A DNA stretch of 17,320 nt, from the NCBI GenBank assembly GCA_964563885.1, contig CAZLYX010000045.1, forward strand, positions 1 to 17,320, in the 5' to 3' direction. Both the position numbers and the translations under genes were made by a program. Source of the DNA: CAZLYX01 sp964563885 (lineage in GTDB: Bacteria; Pseudomonadota; Gammaproteobacteria; Burkholderiales; Neisseriaceae). The notes beneath the pieces are model-generated. The model had not been told where the DNA came from. It saw nothing but the letters and a program-made list of their open reading frames with translations, and searched no databases. How positions within the stretch are numbered: the first letter of the stretch is position 1; each line of letters begins with the position of its first letter. Shown here piece by piece: positions 7,390 to 14,122 of the stretch.

Positions 7390-7605
7390 ATGAAACAAGA
7401 TATTCATCCAAACTACCACGATGTAAACGTTAGCTGCTCTTGCGGCAACAAATTTGTAACCAAATCTGCTATGGCAAAAACCGACTTCACCATTGAGGTT
7501 TGTTCTGAATGTCATCCGTTTTATACTGGTAAACAAAAAATTGTTGACTCTGCTGGTCGCGTAGACAAATTCAACCAAAAATTTGGCAATATATTCAAAC
7601 GTTAA
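7390..7605 (+). CDS. rpmE: 50S ribosomal protein L31 (zinc-binding type)
   Basis: A 71-residue protein of the large ribosomal subunit, helping form the bridge to the small subunit. It begins MKQDIHPNYHDV, typical of type A L31, and carries four cysteines, Cys16 and Cys18 (SCSCGNKF) and Cys38 and Cys41 (EVCSECHPFYTGKQK), so it is the zinc-binding (C+) form rather than the zinc-free paralogue. AAGGA (7379-7383) lies 6 bases before ATG 7390. It is transcribed alone: own promoter upstream, strong terminator 16 bases after the stop. Confidence 0.98.
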   Translation: MKQDIHPNYHDVNVSCSCGNKFVTKSAMAKTDFTIEVCSECHPFYTGKQKIVDSAGRVDKFNQKFGNIFKR

Positions 7606-7621
7606 TCTTTGGATAGTGCAA

Positions 7622-7652
7622 AAAAAGGCTGCTTCGGCGGCCTTTTTGTTTT
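7622..7652 (+). terminator. Intrinsic terminator of rpmE with UUCG tetraloop
   Basis: An 11-bp stem (7622-7632 with 7637-7647; one G-T pair) closed by TTCG, followed by TTTTTGTTTT. The symmetrical A and T tracts make it potentially bidirectional. Confidence 0.93.
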
Positions 7653-7738
7653 GTCTGCTGAATGTGTTATGCCCTAGTTCGGGTTTAAATTTGTTACACT
7701 TAACTGGTTTTCCTATTGGCCTCTTTGAAGTGTCTCTT

Positions 7739-9364
7739 ATGCTGACTTATATCCCACCTGAATCCCGCCGTATTATCCCTACTTATGAGAAACCTTGGTT
7801 GTTAATGTTACTGGCTTTTGTTTGGTTTTGGCCAGGAGTGTTTTCGCACGATTTATGGAATCCGGCTGAGCCAGTAAATTTTGCAGCAATCGAAGAGTTG
7901 TCTCAAGCTAAAGCGTGGTTGCCAACGGTGTTAGGACAATCTTATTTTGATGTTTCGCCATTATATGTTTGGCTGTCTGCTGGTTTTCGCACATTATTGT
8001 CGCCTAATATTGCCGATGCCTATTCTGCATCACGCTTTGCAACAGTTGTGTTTATGGCGCTGGGTTTATTGTGCTGTGGTATGGCGGGCTATAGGTTTTT
8101 AGGCCGATATCATGGTAGGAGTGTGGTGCTCATTTTAATTGGCTCTCCTGGGTTGATTGTAATGGGGCACTTTCTCGGCGGAATGTCAGTAGAGTTTGCA
8201 GCTTTGGGCATGATGTTATACGGTTGGGCATTAGTGAAAACCCGTGTGATTATGGCTTCGTTATTGCTGGGCGGAGGCTGGGCATTGTTAGCCTCTTCTG
8301 CCGGCTTATTGTTGCCGCTGGCTTTTATTTTGGTAGCATTAGCGCTTACTTTGAATAAACATTGGCAGAGAAAACGCTATTATGTCACTTTGGTTGGATC
8401 ACTTTCTGTAGCCTTGCCCTTGGCTTGTTTATATCCATTTGCTTTATATCAAACTGATCTCGCCGCATTTGCCTTATGGAAAAGTCATCATATGTTTGGT
8501 GCGTTTGGTGGCTTGGAAACCTTCAACATAGACTTCTCCTTACTTTATTATGGTCGCAATATACTGTGGTTTGCTTTTCCTGCTTGGCCGCTGGCGCTGT
8601 GGACAATTTATAAACGTAAACTGGCTGGTTCGGATTGGGGCGTATTGTGTATAGCATGGTTGGCTGCTGTATCAGTATTGTTGATATTATCACCTCGACA
8701 GTTTCAGGATTATTTAGTGTGGCTATTGCCGCCGTTGGCTTTGTTGGGTGCGGCTAATTTAGATAGCTTGCGCCGTGGTGCAGCAGCATTTTTAAATTGG
8801 TTTGGTGTGATGACTTTTGGGTTGCTGGCATTTTTTCTATGGTTAGGATTTTTTGCCATGAATTATGGTTGGCCAGCTAAATTGGCTGAACGCTCAGCTT
8901 ATTTTAGCCCTTACTATGTACCAGATATTAATATCATGCCGATGGCAGTGGCGTTATTGTTTACACCTATATGGTTGTGGTCGATTACGCGTAAACATAT
9001 TCGCGGCCGCCAAGCGGTTACCAATTGGGCGGCGGGCATGACTTTAGTTTGGGCGTTGCTGATGACCTTGTTTTTACCGTGGTTGGATGCGGCCAAAAGC
9101 TACCGCCCTGTGGTGGAACAAATGGATGCGGTGTTGCCATCAAATATTGCTTGTATTGCAGTGGCTAAAGAGGCGCGCACGGCTCGGCTGGCGTGGTCGC
9201 AATATAGCCGTGTTGATTTAAAAGTGGCTGATGATTCTTGCCAATATCAATTACAGCAACAAACCTTAGATACCGCAGCACCTAAAGGCTGGCAAACTGT
9301 GTGGCAAGGTGCGCGACCGCGCAGTCGGAATGAGGGGTTTGAACTGTTGCAGCGGCAGCAATGA
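7739..9364 (+). CDS. Polytopic membrane glycosyltransferase-like protein (GT83/ArnT-PMT superfamily)
   Basis: 541 residues with many hydrophobic segments from about residue 19 to 455 and a hydrophilic C-terminal tail. The first loop SHDLWNPAEPVNFAAIEEL (36-54), then AWLPTVLGQSYFDVSPLYVWL (59-79), mirrors the periplasmic loop of ArnT/PMT-type lipid-linked sugar transferases, where an acidic residue near this place is catalytic (Asp38 or Glu44 here). It probably moves a sugar from a polyprenyl carrier onto an envelope acceptor; neither is known. The frame is open back to 7583 but that part overlaps rpmE and its terminator. ATG 7739 with GAAG eight bases upstream is chosen, and it falls just before the first membrane helix. 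TGTTACACT (7692-7700) may be an extended -10. Confidence 0.8.
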   Translation: MLTYIPPESRRIIPTYEKPWLLMLLAFVWFWPGVFSHDLWNPAEPVNFAAIEELSQAKAWLPTVLGQSYFDVSPLYVWLSAGFRTLLSPNIADAYSASRFATVVFMALGLLCCGMAGYRFLGRYHGRSVVLILIGSPGLIVMGHFLGGMSVEFAALGMMLYGWALVKTRVIMASLLLGGGWALLASSAGLLLPLAFILVALALTLNKHWQRKRYYVTLVGSLSVALPLACLYPFALYQTDLAAFALWKSHHMFGAFGGLETFNIDFSLLYYGRNILWFAFPAWPLALWTIYKRKLAGSDWGVLCIAWLAAVSVLLILSPRQFQDYLVWLLPPLALLGAANLDSLRRGAAAFLNWFGVMTFGLLAFFLWLGFFAMNYGWPAKLAERSAYFSPYYVPDINIMPMAVALLFTPIWLWSITRKHIRGRQAVTNWAAGMTLVWALLMTLFLPWLDAAKSYRPVVEQMDAVLPSNIACIAVAKEARTARLAWSQYSRVDLKVADDSCQYQLQQQTLDTAAPKGWQTVWQGARPRSRNEGFELLQRQQ

Positions 9365-9371
9365 TAGTGGA

Positions 9372-9402
9372 AGGCTACCTGAAAACATTATTCAGGTAGC
9401 CT
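9372..9402. terminator. Inverted DUS pair, terminator
   Basis: AGGCTACCTGAA (9372-9383) faces TTCAGGTAGCCT (9391-9402) across a 7-base loop, giving a perfect 12-bp stem followed by ATTGTTT. It starts 7 bases after the stop of the membrane glycosyltransferase-like gene. Confidence 0.85.
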
Positions 9403-9458
9403 ATTGTTTATAGTAGAATGCCTTATATTATTGAATGACTTAATGCGGAAAAGCCGAT

Positions 9459-10187
9459 ATGAGCGAACAGCAAAATGTAGACCAACAGCCCAATGTGGAT
9501 GCAGCAGAAATTGATAAATTTAGCCAGCTTGCGCACAAGTGGTGGGATGAAACCAGCGAATTTAAGCCTTTGCACGATATTAATCCATTGCGTTTAGGCT
9601 ACATTGATGGCTTGGCCAAGCTTGCAGGCAAAGCGATATTAGATGTGGGCTGTGGCGGCGGTATACTCACAGAAAGCATGGCAAAAAGTGGTGCACAAGC
9701 GGCAACAGGTATTGATTTAGCCCCAAAATCGCTGAAAATTGCCAAGCTGCATGCCCTAGAACAGGGCGTTGAAAATGTGCAATACCGTTGTGTGAGCGTA
9801 GAAGATCTAGCTGGAGAAATACCGCAAGCATTTGATGTGGTTACGTGCATGGAAATGATGGAACACGTGCCCGATCCAGCCAGCATTGTGCGCGCTTGCG
9901 CGAAGCTGGTAAAGCCTGATGGCATGGTGTTTTTTTCCACCATTAATCGCAATCCTAAATCTTATGTGCATGCCATTATTGGAGCTGAATACGTTTTAGG
10001 CTTGGTGCCTCGTGGCACACACGATTGGCAGAAATTTATTAGACCCGCTGAATTGGCGCGCATGTGTCGAGAAGCGGGCTTGGATATTGTGAGCACTAAG
10101 GGTTTGGAATACAATCCGCTCACTAAAATTTATCGTTTGAGCGACAAGACAGATGTAAATTATATGATTGCGTGTAAGCCAAAATAA
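9459..10187 (+). CDS. ubiG: Ubiquinone biosynthesis O-methyltransferase UbiG
   Basis: Catalyses both O-methylations of ubiquinone synthesis, using S-adenosylmethionine, at the inner face of the membrane. 242 residues, usual length. Signatures: the N-terminal FSQLAHKWWDETSEFKPLHDIN (21-42), which is diagnostic of UbiG; SAM motif I ILDVGCGGGI (60-69); the acidic GID (84-86); CMEMMEHVPDP; and PRGTHDWQKFI, the region linked to membrane interaction in the E. coli enzyme. ATG 9459 with GGA at 9447-9449 is a modest ribosome site. TATATT (9424-9429) could be a -10, but no -35 at proper spacing was seen. It is a single gene between two DUS hairpins. Confidence 0.96.
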   Translation: MSEQQNVDQQPNVDAAEIDKFSQLAHKWWDETSEFKPLHDINPLRLGYIDGLAKLAGKAILDVGCGGGILTESMAKSGAQAATGIDLAPKSLKIAKLHALEQGVENVQYRCVSVEDLAGEIPQAFDVVTCMEMMEHVPDPASIVRACAKLVKPDGMVFFSTINRNPKSYVHAIIGAEYVLGLVPRGTHDWQKFIRPAELARMCREAGLDIVSTKGLEYNPLTKIYRLSDKTDVNYMIACKPK

Positions 10188-10193
10188 ACGATA

Positions 10194-10248
10194 AAGGCTA
10201 CCTGAAACCCGTTTTTAATGTACTTAAAAGTGGGTTTCAGGTAGCCTT
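10194..10248. terminator. Long hairpin built on an inverted DUS pair; bidirectional terminator of ubiG and lipoprotein gene
   Basis: Arms 10194-10210 and 10232-10248 pair perfectly over 17 bp, including a DUS in each arm (10195-10206 and 10236-10247). Pairing can continue inward through two G-T pairs and six A-T pairs to a 5-base loop (10219-10223), about 25 bp in all. It lies 6 bases after the ubiG stop and 16 bases beyond the stop of the converging lipoprotein gene. Confidence 0.88.
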
Positions 10249-10264
10249 GTTTGTGGGTTATTAA

Positions 10265-10405
10265 TTAATGTTTAGTAGACGTGTGAACAGTCTCTACACC
10301 GCCAATTATTTCACCATACATTTCAGTGTTGCTACTACCATTGCCACCACTGGCACAAGCGCTAAGTAAACACATTAACGCGCTAACGAAAAGCAGCTTG
10401 TTCAT
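10265..10405 (-). CDS. Small lipoprotein (46 residues), unknown function
   Basis: A short gene on the minus strand starting at ATG 10403-10405 and ending with TAA at 10265-10267. The product begins MNKLLFVSALMCLLSAC: two-residue basic n-region, hydrophobic core, and lipobox LSAC with the acceptor Cys at residue 17. The mature chain is only 30 residues, Ser/Gly/Asn-rich at first (ASGGNGSSNTEMYG) and then EIIGGVETVHTSTKH. The absence of Asp after the Cys fits export to the outer membrane. It has its own promoter (10439-10466) and shares the hairpin at 10194-10248. The ribosome site is weak (GGA about 13 bases upstream). I do not recognise the family; a coding call rests on the clean lipobox, promoter and terminator. 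Confidence 0.75.
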   Translation of the reverse strand: MNKLLFVSALMCLLSACASGGNGSSNTEMYGEIIGGVETVHTSTKH

Positions 10406-10438
10406 ATTAAATAATCCAATTAAAAATAAATGAGCTTT

Positions 10439-10466
10439 ATATTAGCATTTTTAGCGGTTAGCGCAA
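10439..10466 (-). promoter_or_regulatory. Promoter for the small lipoprotein gene
   Basis: Minus strand: TTGCGC (10461-10466), 16-base spacer, TAATAT (10439-10444; TATAAA overlaps as an alternative). The leader would be about 27 bases. Confidence 0.5.
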
Positions 10467-10712
10467 ATGTTTGGCAGGCAACCAAAGTACTTATAAATTG
10501 TTTTTTAATAAGTGTTAATAGCTTGAAAAATTGATTAGTTAAATAAATACGCTTGTTTAGTAGAATAATAAAATAGCCTACCTGCAACAGAGCATATTAT
10601 TTAAGCTAATTATCCAACCATAATGAATCAAAATAACAGCATTGAGCTGTGTAACTTAGCTCCATAAATTTTAAAACCTTGTAGGTTTACGTCTTTGGGA
10701 TTCGGAACAAAT
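10467..10712 (+). other. AT-rich intergenic region upstream of membrane-protein pair
   Basis: No gene seen. AGCCTACCTGCA at 10575-10586 is a decayed DUS (two changes). A weak promoter is possible for the next gene: TTGAGC (10642-10647) and CATAAA (10663-10668), 15 bases apart, with a 5-bp inverted repeat GAGCT/AGCTC (10644-10648, 10658-10662) between and over the boxes. Confidence 0.4.
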
Positions 10713-11237
10713 ATGAAAAGGATAATATCGGCTTTGCCAGTATGGGTTGTGCTGGTAGATATGCTCTATGGCTTTGTGTTGAATGTATTACAAAGTTTAG
10801 ATTTAAATAAACAGGGCTTGCCTAAAGATGGCTTGCCTGTAGCACCAGATATCGCCTTTAGCGGCTTGCAGGTGGTGGCAAACGGCGGCATGGTTTTGGC
10901 GACTGGCTTGGGGCTGTTGGTGTTGTTGCGGCTAAATCGCACGGTATTGCAGAGAAAAGTGATACGCATTGGCATGCTGCAAAGTTTGGGCTTGTTGACG
11001 GTATTGGTATTTACAGCGCCAGCATTGTGGGAATGGGCGTGGGCTTTGCTTAGCTTAGCGCAAGGGCAGCAAGTGGTGTCGTTGGCTAATCCGCGTTACT
11101 TGATTGTGGCATTATGCTTGCCGTGGGTTGGCTTGTTATGTTTGGCGCGCCTGTTTGGCTGGTATCGTTTACATGAGCGCGCAGCTTCGACCAAGCTTGC
11201 GGTTAAATCAGATGCCCAGCCTACAGAAGGATCATGA
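10713..11237 (+). CDS. Four-helix membrane protein of unknown function
   Basis: 174 residues, not recognised. Hydrophobic segments lie at about 6-28, 50-73, 85-112 and 129-151, with a positively charged stretch between the second and third (RLNRTVLQRKVIR, 73-85) that would face the cytoplasm by the positive-inside rule. The C-terminus is hydrophilic. ATG 10713 has GGA 6 bases upstream; an in-frame TTG at 10695 would add six residues and is less likely. Its stop overlaps the start of the next gene by 4 bases (ATGA at 11234-11237), so the two are translationally coupled and probably work together. The earlier hydrophilic loop repeats GLPKDGLP. Confidence 0.8.
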   Translation: MKRIISALPVWVVLVDMLYGFVLNVLQSLDLNKQGLPKDGLPVAPDIAFSGLQVVANGGMVLATGLGLLVLLRLNRTVLQRKVIRIGMLQSLGLLTVLVFTAPALWEWAWALLSLAQGQQVVSLANPRYLIVALCLPWVGLLCLARLFGWYRLHERAASTKLAVKSDAQPTEGS

Positions 11238-11662
11238 TGATTACGCTTACTACTTTAATCATTGCTGGCATATTAACAGTTGCTTTGTTGTTGCTTAGCA
11301 TGGCTTTGCCTCATCCTATTACTTGGATAGGCACACTCATCATGTGCGGTATTTTGTTTTTTATATTGCTGCCAAAATATCAAGCGCAACAACAAGCTGT
11401 GCAGCAAGGTGTTATGGTGCAGGCAGCCGTGCAACAAGTGCGCGAGTGGAAACAAAAACATAACGATGACGTGCGCTATCGATATGAAATTTTAGCAGTG
11501 GCGCCCAATCCTTCTACTGGCAAAATGCAGACCTTTATTAGCCCGCCTTTATCGGAAGACCCACAGCCTTATTTAGAGCAAACGGTCACTGTGAAGGTCG
11601 ATTGGAATCACCCCAAAGCCTATGTGATGGATGTGTCATTTTTGCCATTTGAAGTATATTAA
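11234..11662 (+). CDS. Membrane-anchored protein with soluble C-terminal domain, unknown function
   Basis: 142 residues. Two closely spaced membrane segments (about 4-23 and 28-47) are followed by a Gln-rich linker (QAQQQAVQQG, 50-59) and a soluble domain of about 80 residues, RYRYEILAV...TVTVKVDWNHPKAYVMDVSFLP. The pattern of a short beta domain ending in V-x-V-D-x-x-x-P resembles DUF3592-type proteins, but only loosely. The annotated ATG 11234 overlaps the previous stop; AAGGA (11227-11231) lies only 2 bases before it and 5 before the second ATG at 11237, so the shorter form may be the real one. It ends 16 bases before a strong terminator at 11679. Confidence 0.78.
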   Translation: MMITLTTLIIAGILTVALLLLSMALPHPITWIGTLIMCGILFFILLPKYQAQQQAVQQGVMVQAAVQQVREWKQKHNDDVRYRYEILAVAPNPSTGKMQTFISPPLSEDPQPYLEQTVTVKVDWNHPKAYVMDVSFLPFEVY

Positions 11663-11678
11663 GCGAATCAATAAAAGC

Positions 11679-11724
11679 ATACAAAAAGGCTACCTGAAAC
11701 TATGTTCAGGTAGCCTTTTTGTAT
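11679..11724. terminator. Perfect 20-bp hairpin around an inverted DUS pair, bidirectional terminator
   Basis: Arms 11679-11698 (ATACAAAAAGGCTACCTGAA) and 11705-11724 are exact complements with a 6-base loop. Each arm contains a DUS flanked by an A5 or T5 tract, so both strands give a stem followed by U5. It serves the plus-strand membrane pair and the converging gene ending at 11765. Confidence 0.93.
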
Positions 11725-11764
11725 CTGGCATTGCTTTAGGCTAACATCATAAGCATATTAAAAA

Positions 11765-12238
11765 TTATTTGCTCAATTGTTCTAATTGCGCTTTATTGCT
11801 GGCGTAGCCAATAGATTTTACCGCTAGGCCATCAAGCTTAACCACGCTTGCTTTGCCCGCTTGGCGCGGAATATGATTCAATGCATTGGCTTGTTTACTC
11901 AAACAAATCGGAAAAGTTAGTTTACGCATTTTTGGCATAGCAAACATTTTGGTGACCAACGCAGGCATTTTGTTGATGTCGGCCAAGTAGACCATGCCAT
12001 TTTGCTGCATTTTTTGTCCGCCTTGTTGGGATAAGTATTCACTCACCATCGTGTCAACGGCTTTATCACTGCTAAAAATAACCACTTTAGTTTGAGTATT
12101 TACAGCACATGTTTTATCAAACTGATCAGCCAGCGTAATGGCGGGCAAGTTTGAGCCAACCTGAGCAACTTCGGCTGCTGCACTGCCTGCAAACACTAGT
12201 GCCATTATTGTAATACTGCTGCGTATCATCATATTCAT
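11765..12238 (-). CDS. Periplasmic thioredoxin-fold-like protein, unknown function
   Basis: 157 residues with a Sec signal peptide (about 1-22, hydrophobic ITIMALVFAGSAAA, likely cut before Glu23). The mature part runs VGSNLPAITLADQFDK, VVIFSSDKAVDTMV, GMVYLADINKMPALVTKMF, AMPKMRKLTFPICL, a layout I associate with peroxiredoxin/thioredoxin-like proteins of proteobacteria that lack the CxxC active site. Only Cys44 and Cys112 are present and are not adjacent, so a normal thioredoxin mechanism is unlikely. The frame opens at 12274, but ATG 12238 is preceded by AAGGAA at 6 bases and begins the signal peptide exactly, so it is chosen. Single gene. Confidence 0.78.
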   Translation of the reverse strand: MNMMIRSSITIMALVFAGSAAAEVAQVGSNLPAITLADQFDKTCAVNTQTKVVIFSSDKAVDTMVSEYLSQQGGQKMQQNGMVYLADINKMPALVTKMFAMPKMRKLTFPICLSKQANALNHIPRQAGKASVVKLDGLAVKSIGYASNKAQLEQLSK

Positions 12239-12422
12239 TGTGATTCCTTGTGGTATTAAATGGAGCATGCTCATATCATCGTAAACGATTCACAATAACA
12301 TGATTTTAGTCGCCATGGTACTCGGTAACTTTGATTTACCAATAAAATAAGAGAATATTCTGGTTGGCAAGAAAAGCACAAAAGTTAGTATCTGTTTGAA
12401 TATCAATCATATTGTATAAAAC
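12239..12422. other. Intergenic region upstream of the periplasmic protein gene
   Basis: Divides pyrI (ending at 12472) from the next minus-strand gene. No ORF of note. It contains a 10-bp palindrome GAGCATGCTC (12263-12272) and ATCGT-AA-ACGAT (12277-12288), both upstream of the minus-strand gene and possible regulator sites. A weak promoter may be TTACGA and TTTAAT on the minus strand over the same palindromes. Confidence 0.4.
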
Positions 12423-12456
12423 AAAGGCTACCTGAAAGTGTTTTCAAGCAGCCTTT
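12423..12456 (-). terminator. Terminator of pyrBI with one DUS arm and a wobble-paired arm
   Basis: Arms 12423-12437 and 12442-12456, 15 bases each, loop of 4. The plus-strand left arm holds an exact DUS (12425-12436); the other arm is TTCAAGCAGCCT, two changes away. In the minus-strand RNA both changes form G-U pairs, so the whole stem holds for the pyrI transcript, and UUUGUUUUAU follows. In plus-strand RNA they would be mismatches. Confidence 0.8.
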
Positions 12457-12471
12457 TTTTATGTGTAAAGC

Positions 12472-12927
12472 TTAGGCCTCGGTAACCGATTGTCGGGCAA
12501 AAGTTTTCTCACAATAATGGCATTTTAGCCTAGTTTGCCCACCTTGGGTGCGCACATAAAAATGGCTTTTTACTGGCTCGCCATGGCTGGCGCAGTTGGC
12601 GTTGGGGCAGCGGAACACTTCGGTGATGGTTTCTGGTAATTTCAATAATTTCTTCTCAACCACTTGAAAATTATGAATGATATTAACCGTCGCCTCAGGT
12701 GAAAATAAAGCCAAGCGGTTGGCAGTGTGATCATCAAATTGTATGCCAGTAAGCTTGATAATGTCTTTACTGCCTTGCGTTTTACTAGGCAAATTAAAGC
12801 CTACGGTAACAGCACTGCCGTAATTCAGTAGATTGAATTGGCGCAGGATAACGAGTCCTAAGCCAGCAGGAATATGGTCGATAACCGTGCCATTTTCAAT
12901 GGCTTCGACGCTCAATTGTTTGGTCAT
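12472..12927 (-). CDS. pyrI: Aspartate carbamoyltransferase regulatory subunit
   Basis: Regulatory chain of aspartate transcarbamoylase; binds CTP/ATP at its N-terminal domain and couples to PyrB through a zinc domain. The 151 residues include the allosteric part (AIENGTVIDHIPAG, 9-22; LLNYGSAVTVGFNLPSK, 33-49) and the zinc ligands Cys107, Cys112, Cys136 and Cys139 (RCPNANC, KCHYC), spaced as in E. coli. AGGA lies 8 bases before the ATG and overlaps the pyrB stop region; the gap to pyrB is 10 bases, so the subunits are co-translated in the order catalytic then regulatory. The presence of pyrI indicates the allosteric dodecameric enzyme. Confidence 0.97.
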   Translation of the reverse strand: MTKQLSVEAIENGTVIDHIPAGLGLVILRQFNLLNYGSAVTVGFNLPSKTQGSKDIIKLTGIQFDDHTANRLALFSPEATVNIIHNFQVVEKKLLKLPETITEVFRCPNANCASHGEPVKSHFYVRTQGGQTRLKCHYCEKTFARQSVTEA

Positions 12928-12937
12928 GGCGCGTTCC

Positions 12938-13858
12938 TCACACTTCTTCGTTCAAAATCAAAGACAAAATCGCTTGTCGTGCATAAACACCATTGCTGGC
13001 TTGTTGGAAATAATAGGCATAAGGAGTATCGTCTACGCGTGGATTGATTTCATCGACCCTTGGCAGCGGATGCAAGATGCGGAAATTGTCTTTAGCATCG
13101 GCAAGCATAGGGATATCCAGATTAAATTTGCCTTGAATTTTGGCAAATTCTTGTTCATCAAAACGCTCACGTTGCACACGAGTCATGTAGAGAATATCTG
13201 CCCATTCCACAGCTTCTTCCAAGCTAGACAATATTTGATAGCTAGAGCCAGCTTCTTTTAGCTCTTCAAGAATGTACTCGGGCATCGCCAAAATTGGCGG
13301 CGCCACAAATGCAAACTCACAGCCCCAGCGTTTTAACGCTTGGGTGAGCGAATGAACAGTGCGGCCATATTTTAAATCACCCGCCATGGCAACTTTTAAG
13401 CCTTGGAGCGTACCTTGAGTTTCATAAATAGACACCAAATCAAGCAAGGTTTGCGAAGGGTGTTGGTTGGTGCCATCGCCAGCGTTTATGATCGGAACAC
13501 TTGAAAACTCAGCCAACACCCGAGCTGCGCCATCTTTATGGTGCCGCTGCACAATAGCATCTGTGTAGCTGCTGATGATGCGGGCAGTATCGGCTAAGGT
13601 TTCACCTTTTTTAGCGCTGGTATTGGCGCCATCGGCAAAACCAATAACGGTGCCACCTAATCTTTGTACCGCTGTTTCAAATGATAGACGGGTACGAGTA
13701 GAAGGCTCAAAAAAGCACGAGCCAATCACTTTGCCTTCAAGTAATTTTTTGTGTGGCTCAGTTTTTAATTTAAGCGCCGTGTGTAACAGCAGCTCAAGCT
13801 GAGGTGTGCTGAGGTCGGAAATAGAAATAATATTTTGTCGGTAGAGCAAGTTGGGCAT
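12938..13858 (-). CDS. pyrB: Aspartate carbamoyltransferase catalytic subunit
   Basis: Catalyses carbamoyl phosphate plus aspartate to carbamoyl aspartate, the first committed step of pyrimidine synthesis. 306 residues. The carbamoyl-phosphate site is clear: FEPSTRTRLSFE (50-61), SAKKGE with Lys84 (81-86), and GTNQHPSQ with His133 (129-136); HPLPRVDEI lies near residue 265. TTCCTT read on the minus strand is an AAGGAA ribosome site 5 bases before ATG 13858. An intrinsic terminator (13880-13905) and a short leader ORF lie just upstream, suggesting attenuation by UTP supply. Confidence 0.98.
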   Translation of the reverse strand: MPNLLYRQNIISISDLSTPQLELLLHTALKLKTEPHKKLLEGKVIGSCFFEPSTRTRLSFETAVQRLGGTVIGFADGANTSAKKGETLADTARIISSYTDAIVQRHHKDGAARVLAEFSSVPIINAGDGTNQHPSQTLLDLVSIYETQGTLQGLKVAMAGDLKYGRTVHSLTQALKRWGCEFAFVAPPILAMPEYILEELKEAGSSYQILSSLEEAVEWADILYMTRVQRERFDEQEFAKIQGKFNLDIPMLADAKDNFRILHPLPRVDEINPRVDDTPYAYYFQQASNGVYARQAILSLILNEEV

Positions 13859-13879
13859 GATCTTCCTTATTGGGGCGGC

Positions 13880-13905
13880 AAAAAAGCCCAGATAGATTGG
13901 GCTTT
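13880..13905 (-). terminator. Attenuator (intrinsic terminator) before pyrB
   Basis: On the minus strand AAAGCCCA (13898-13905) pairs perfectly with TGGGCTTT (13883-13890) across a 7-base loop, followed by T6 in all. It stands between the promoter and pyrB, 21 bases before the pyrB ATG, where only regulated read-through would make sense. The stop codon of the leader ORF lies inside the first arm. Confidence 0.85.
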
Positions 13906-13978
13906 AAAAAGGTGAAAACGGCAAAACCGCTGCTGTTATGGCAGTGGTGTGAAAACAGACAAGATGCGCTGGCTTCAT
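13904..13978 (-). CDS. Putative pyrBI leader peptide (24 residues)
   Basis: Minus-strand ORF from ATG (13976-13978) to TAA (13904-13906), product MKPAHLVCFHTT...AVLPFSPF. It is bounded by an in-frame TAA just upstream of ATC-ATC-ATG. Its last codons are read through U-rich RNA (TTTTGCCGTTTT, then CCTTTTTAA). The stop occupies the first bases of the attenuator stem, so a terminating ribosome would cover that arm and stop the hairpin forming. E. coli PyrL works the same way, although the peptide sequences are not alike. The ribosome site is weak (GG about 11 bases upstream). Role inferred from layout only. Confidence 0.6.
   Translation of the reverse strand: MKPAHLVCFHTTAITAAVLPFSPF
13927..13947 (-). 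promoter_or_regulatory. Possible RNA polymerase pause hairpin in the pyrBI leader
   Basis: Minus-strand RNA arms CCACTGC and GCAGCGG (13941-13947 and 13927-13933) pair over 7 positions with one A-C mismatch and a 7-base loop. U-rich RNA follows at once. This matches the place of the UTP-sensitive pause in E. coli pyrBI. Confidence 0.4.
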
Positions 13979-14007
13979 GATGATTTACCGTAAACTTTAA
14001 CAAAAGA

Positions 14008-14016
14008 ATTATCGCA
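14008..14016 (-). promoter_or_regulatory. Extended -10 promoter for the pyrB leader
   Basis: Minus strand TGCGATAAT: GATAAT (14008-14013) with TGn before it; the -35 region (TTTCAT) is poor. Transcription would start near 14001, giving about 22 bases before the leader ATG. Confidence 0.5.
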
Positions 14017-14122
14017 CAAATCAGTCTTGCATGAAACGTTGACACAAGGCTAGGAGCAATATTTTATGTTTTTTGGGTTACTATTTTATTGATTAGCAAT
14101 AAGCCAGCTCGATTAAGTAAAG

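Noticed and set aside
7583..7738. N-terminal extension of the glycosyltransferase-like frame
   Set aside because: It overlaps the end of rpmE and its terminator and has no ribosome site.
10695..10712. TTG start for the four-helix membrane protein
   Set aside because: ATG 10713 has a better spaced GGA and starts directly before the first membrane helix.
12239..12274. Upstream start for the periplasmic protein
   Set aside because: The AAGGAA site and signal peptide both fit ATG 12238; the extra 12 residues would spoil the signal.
13794..14045. 83-codon open frame on the minus strand over the pyrB leader
   Set aside because: It begins with GTG lacking a ribosome site, runs through the attenuator and into pyrB in another frame; the short 24-codon ORF fits the regulatory layout better.
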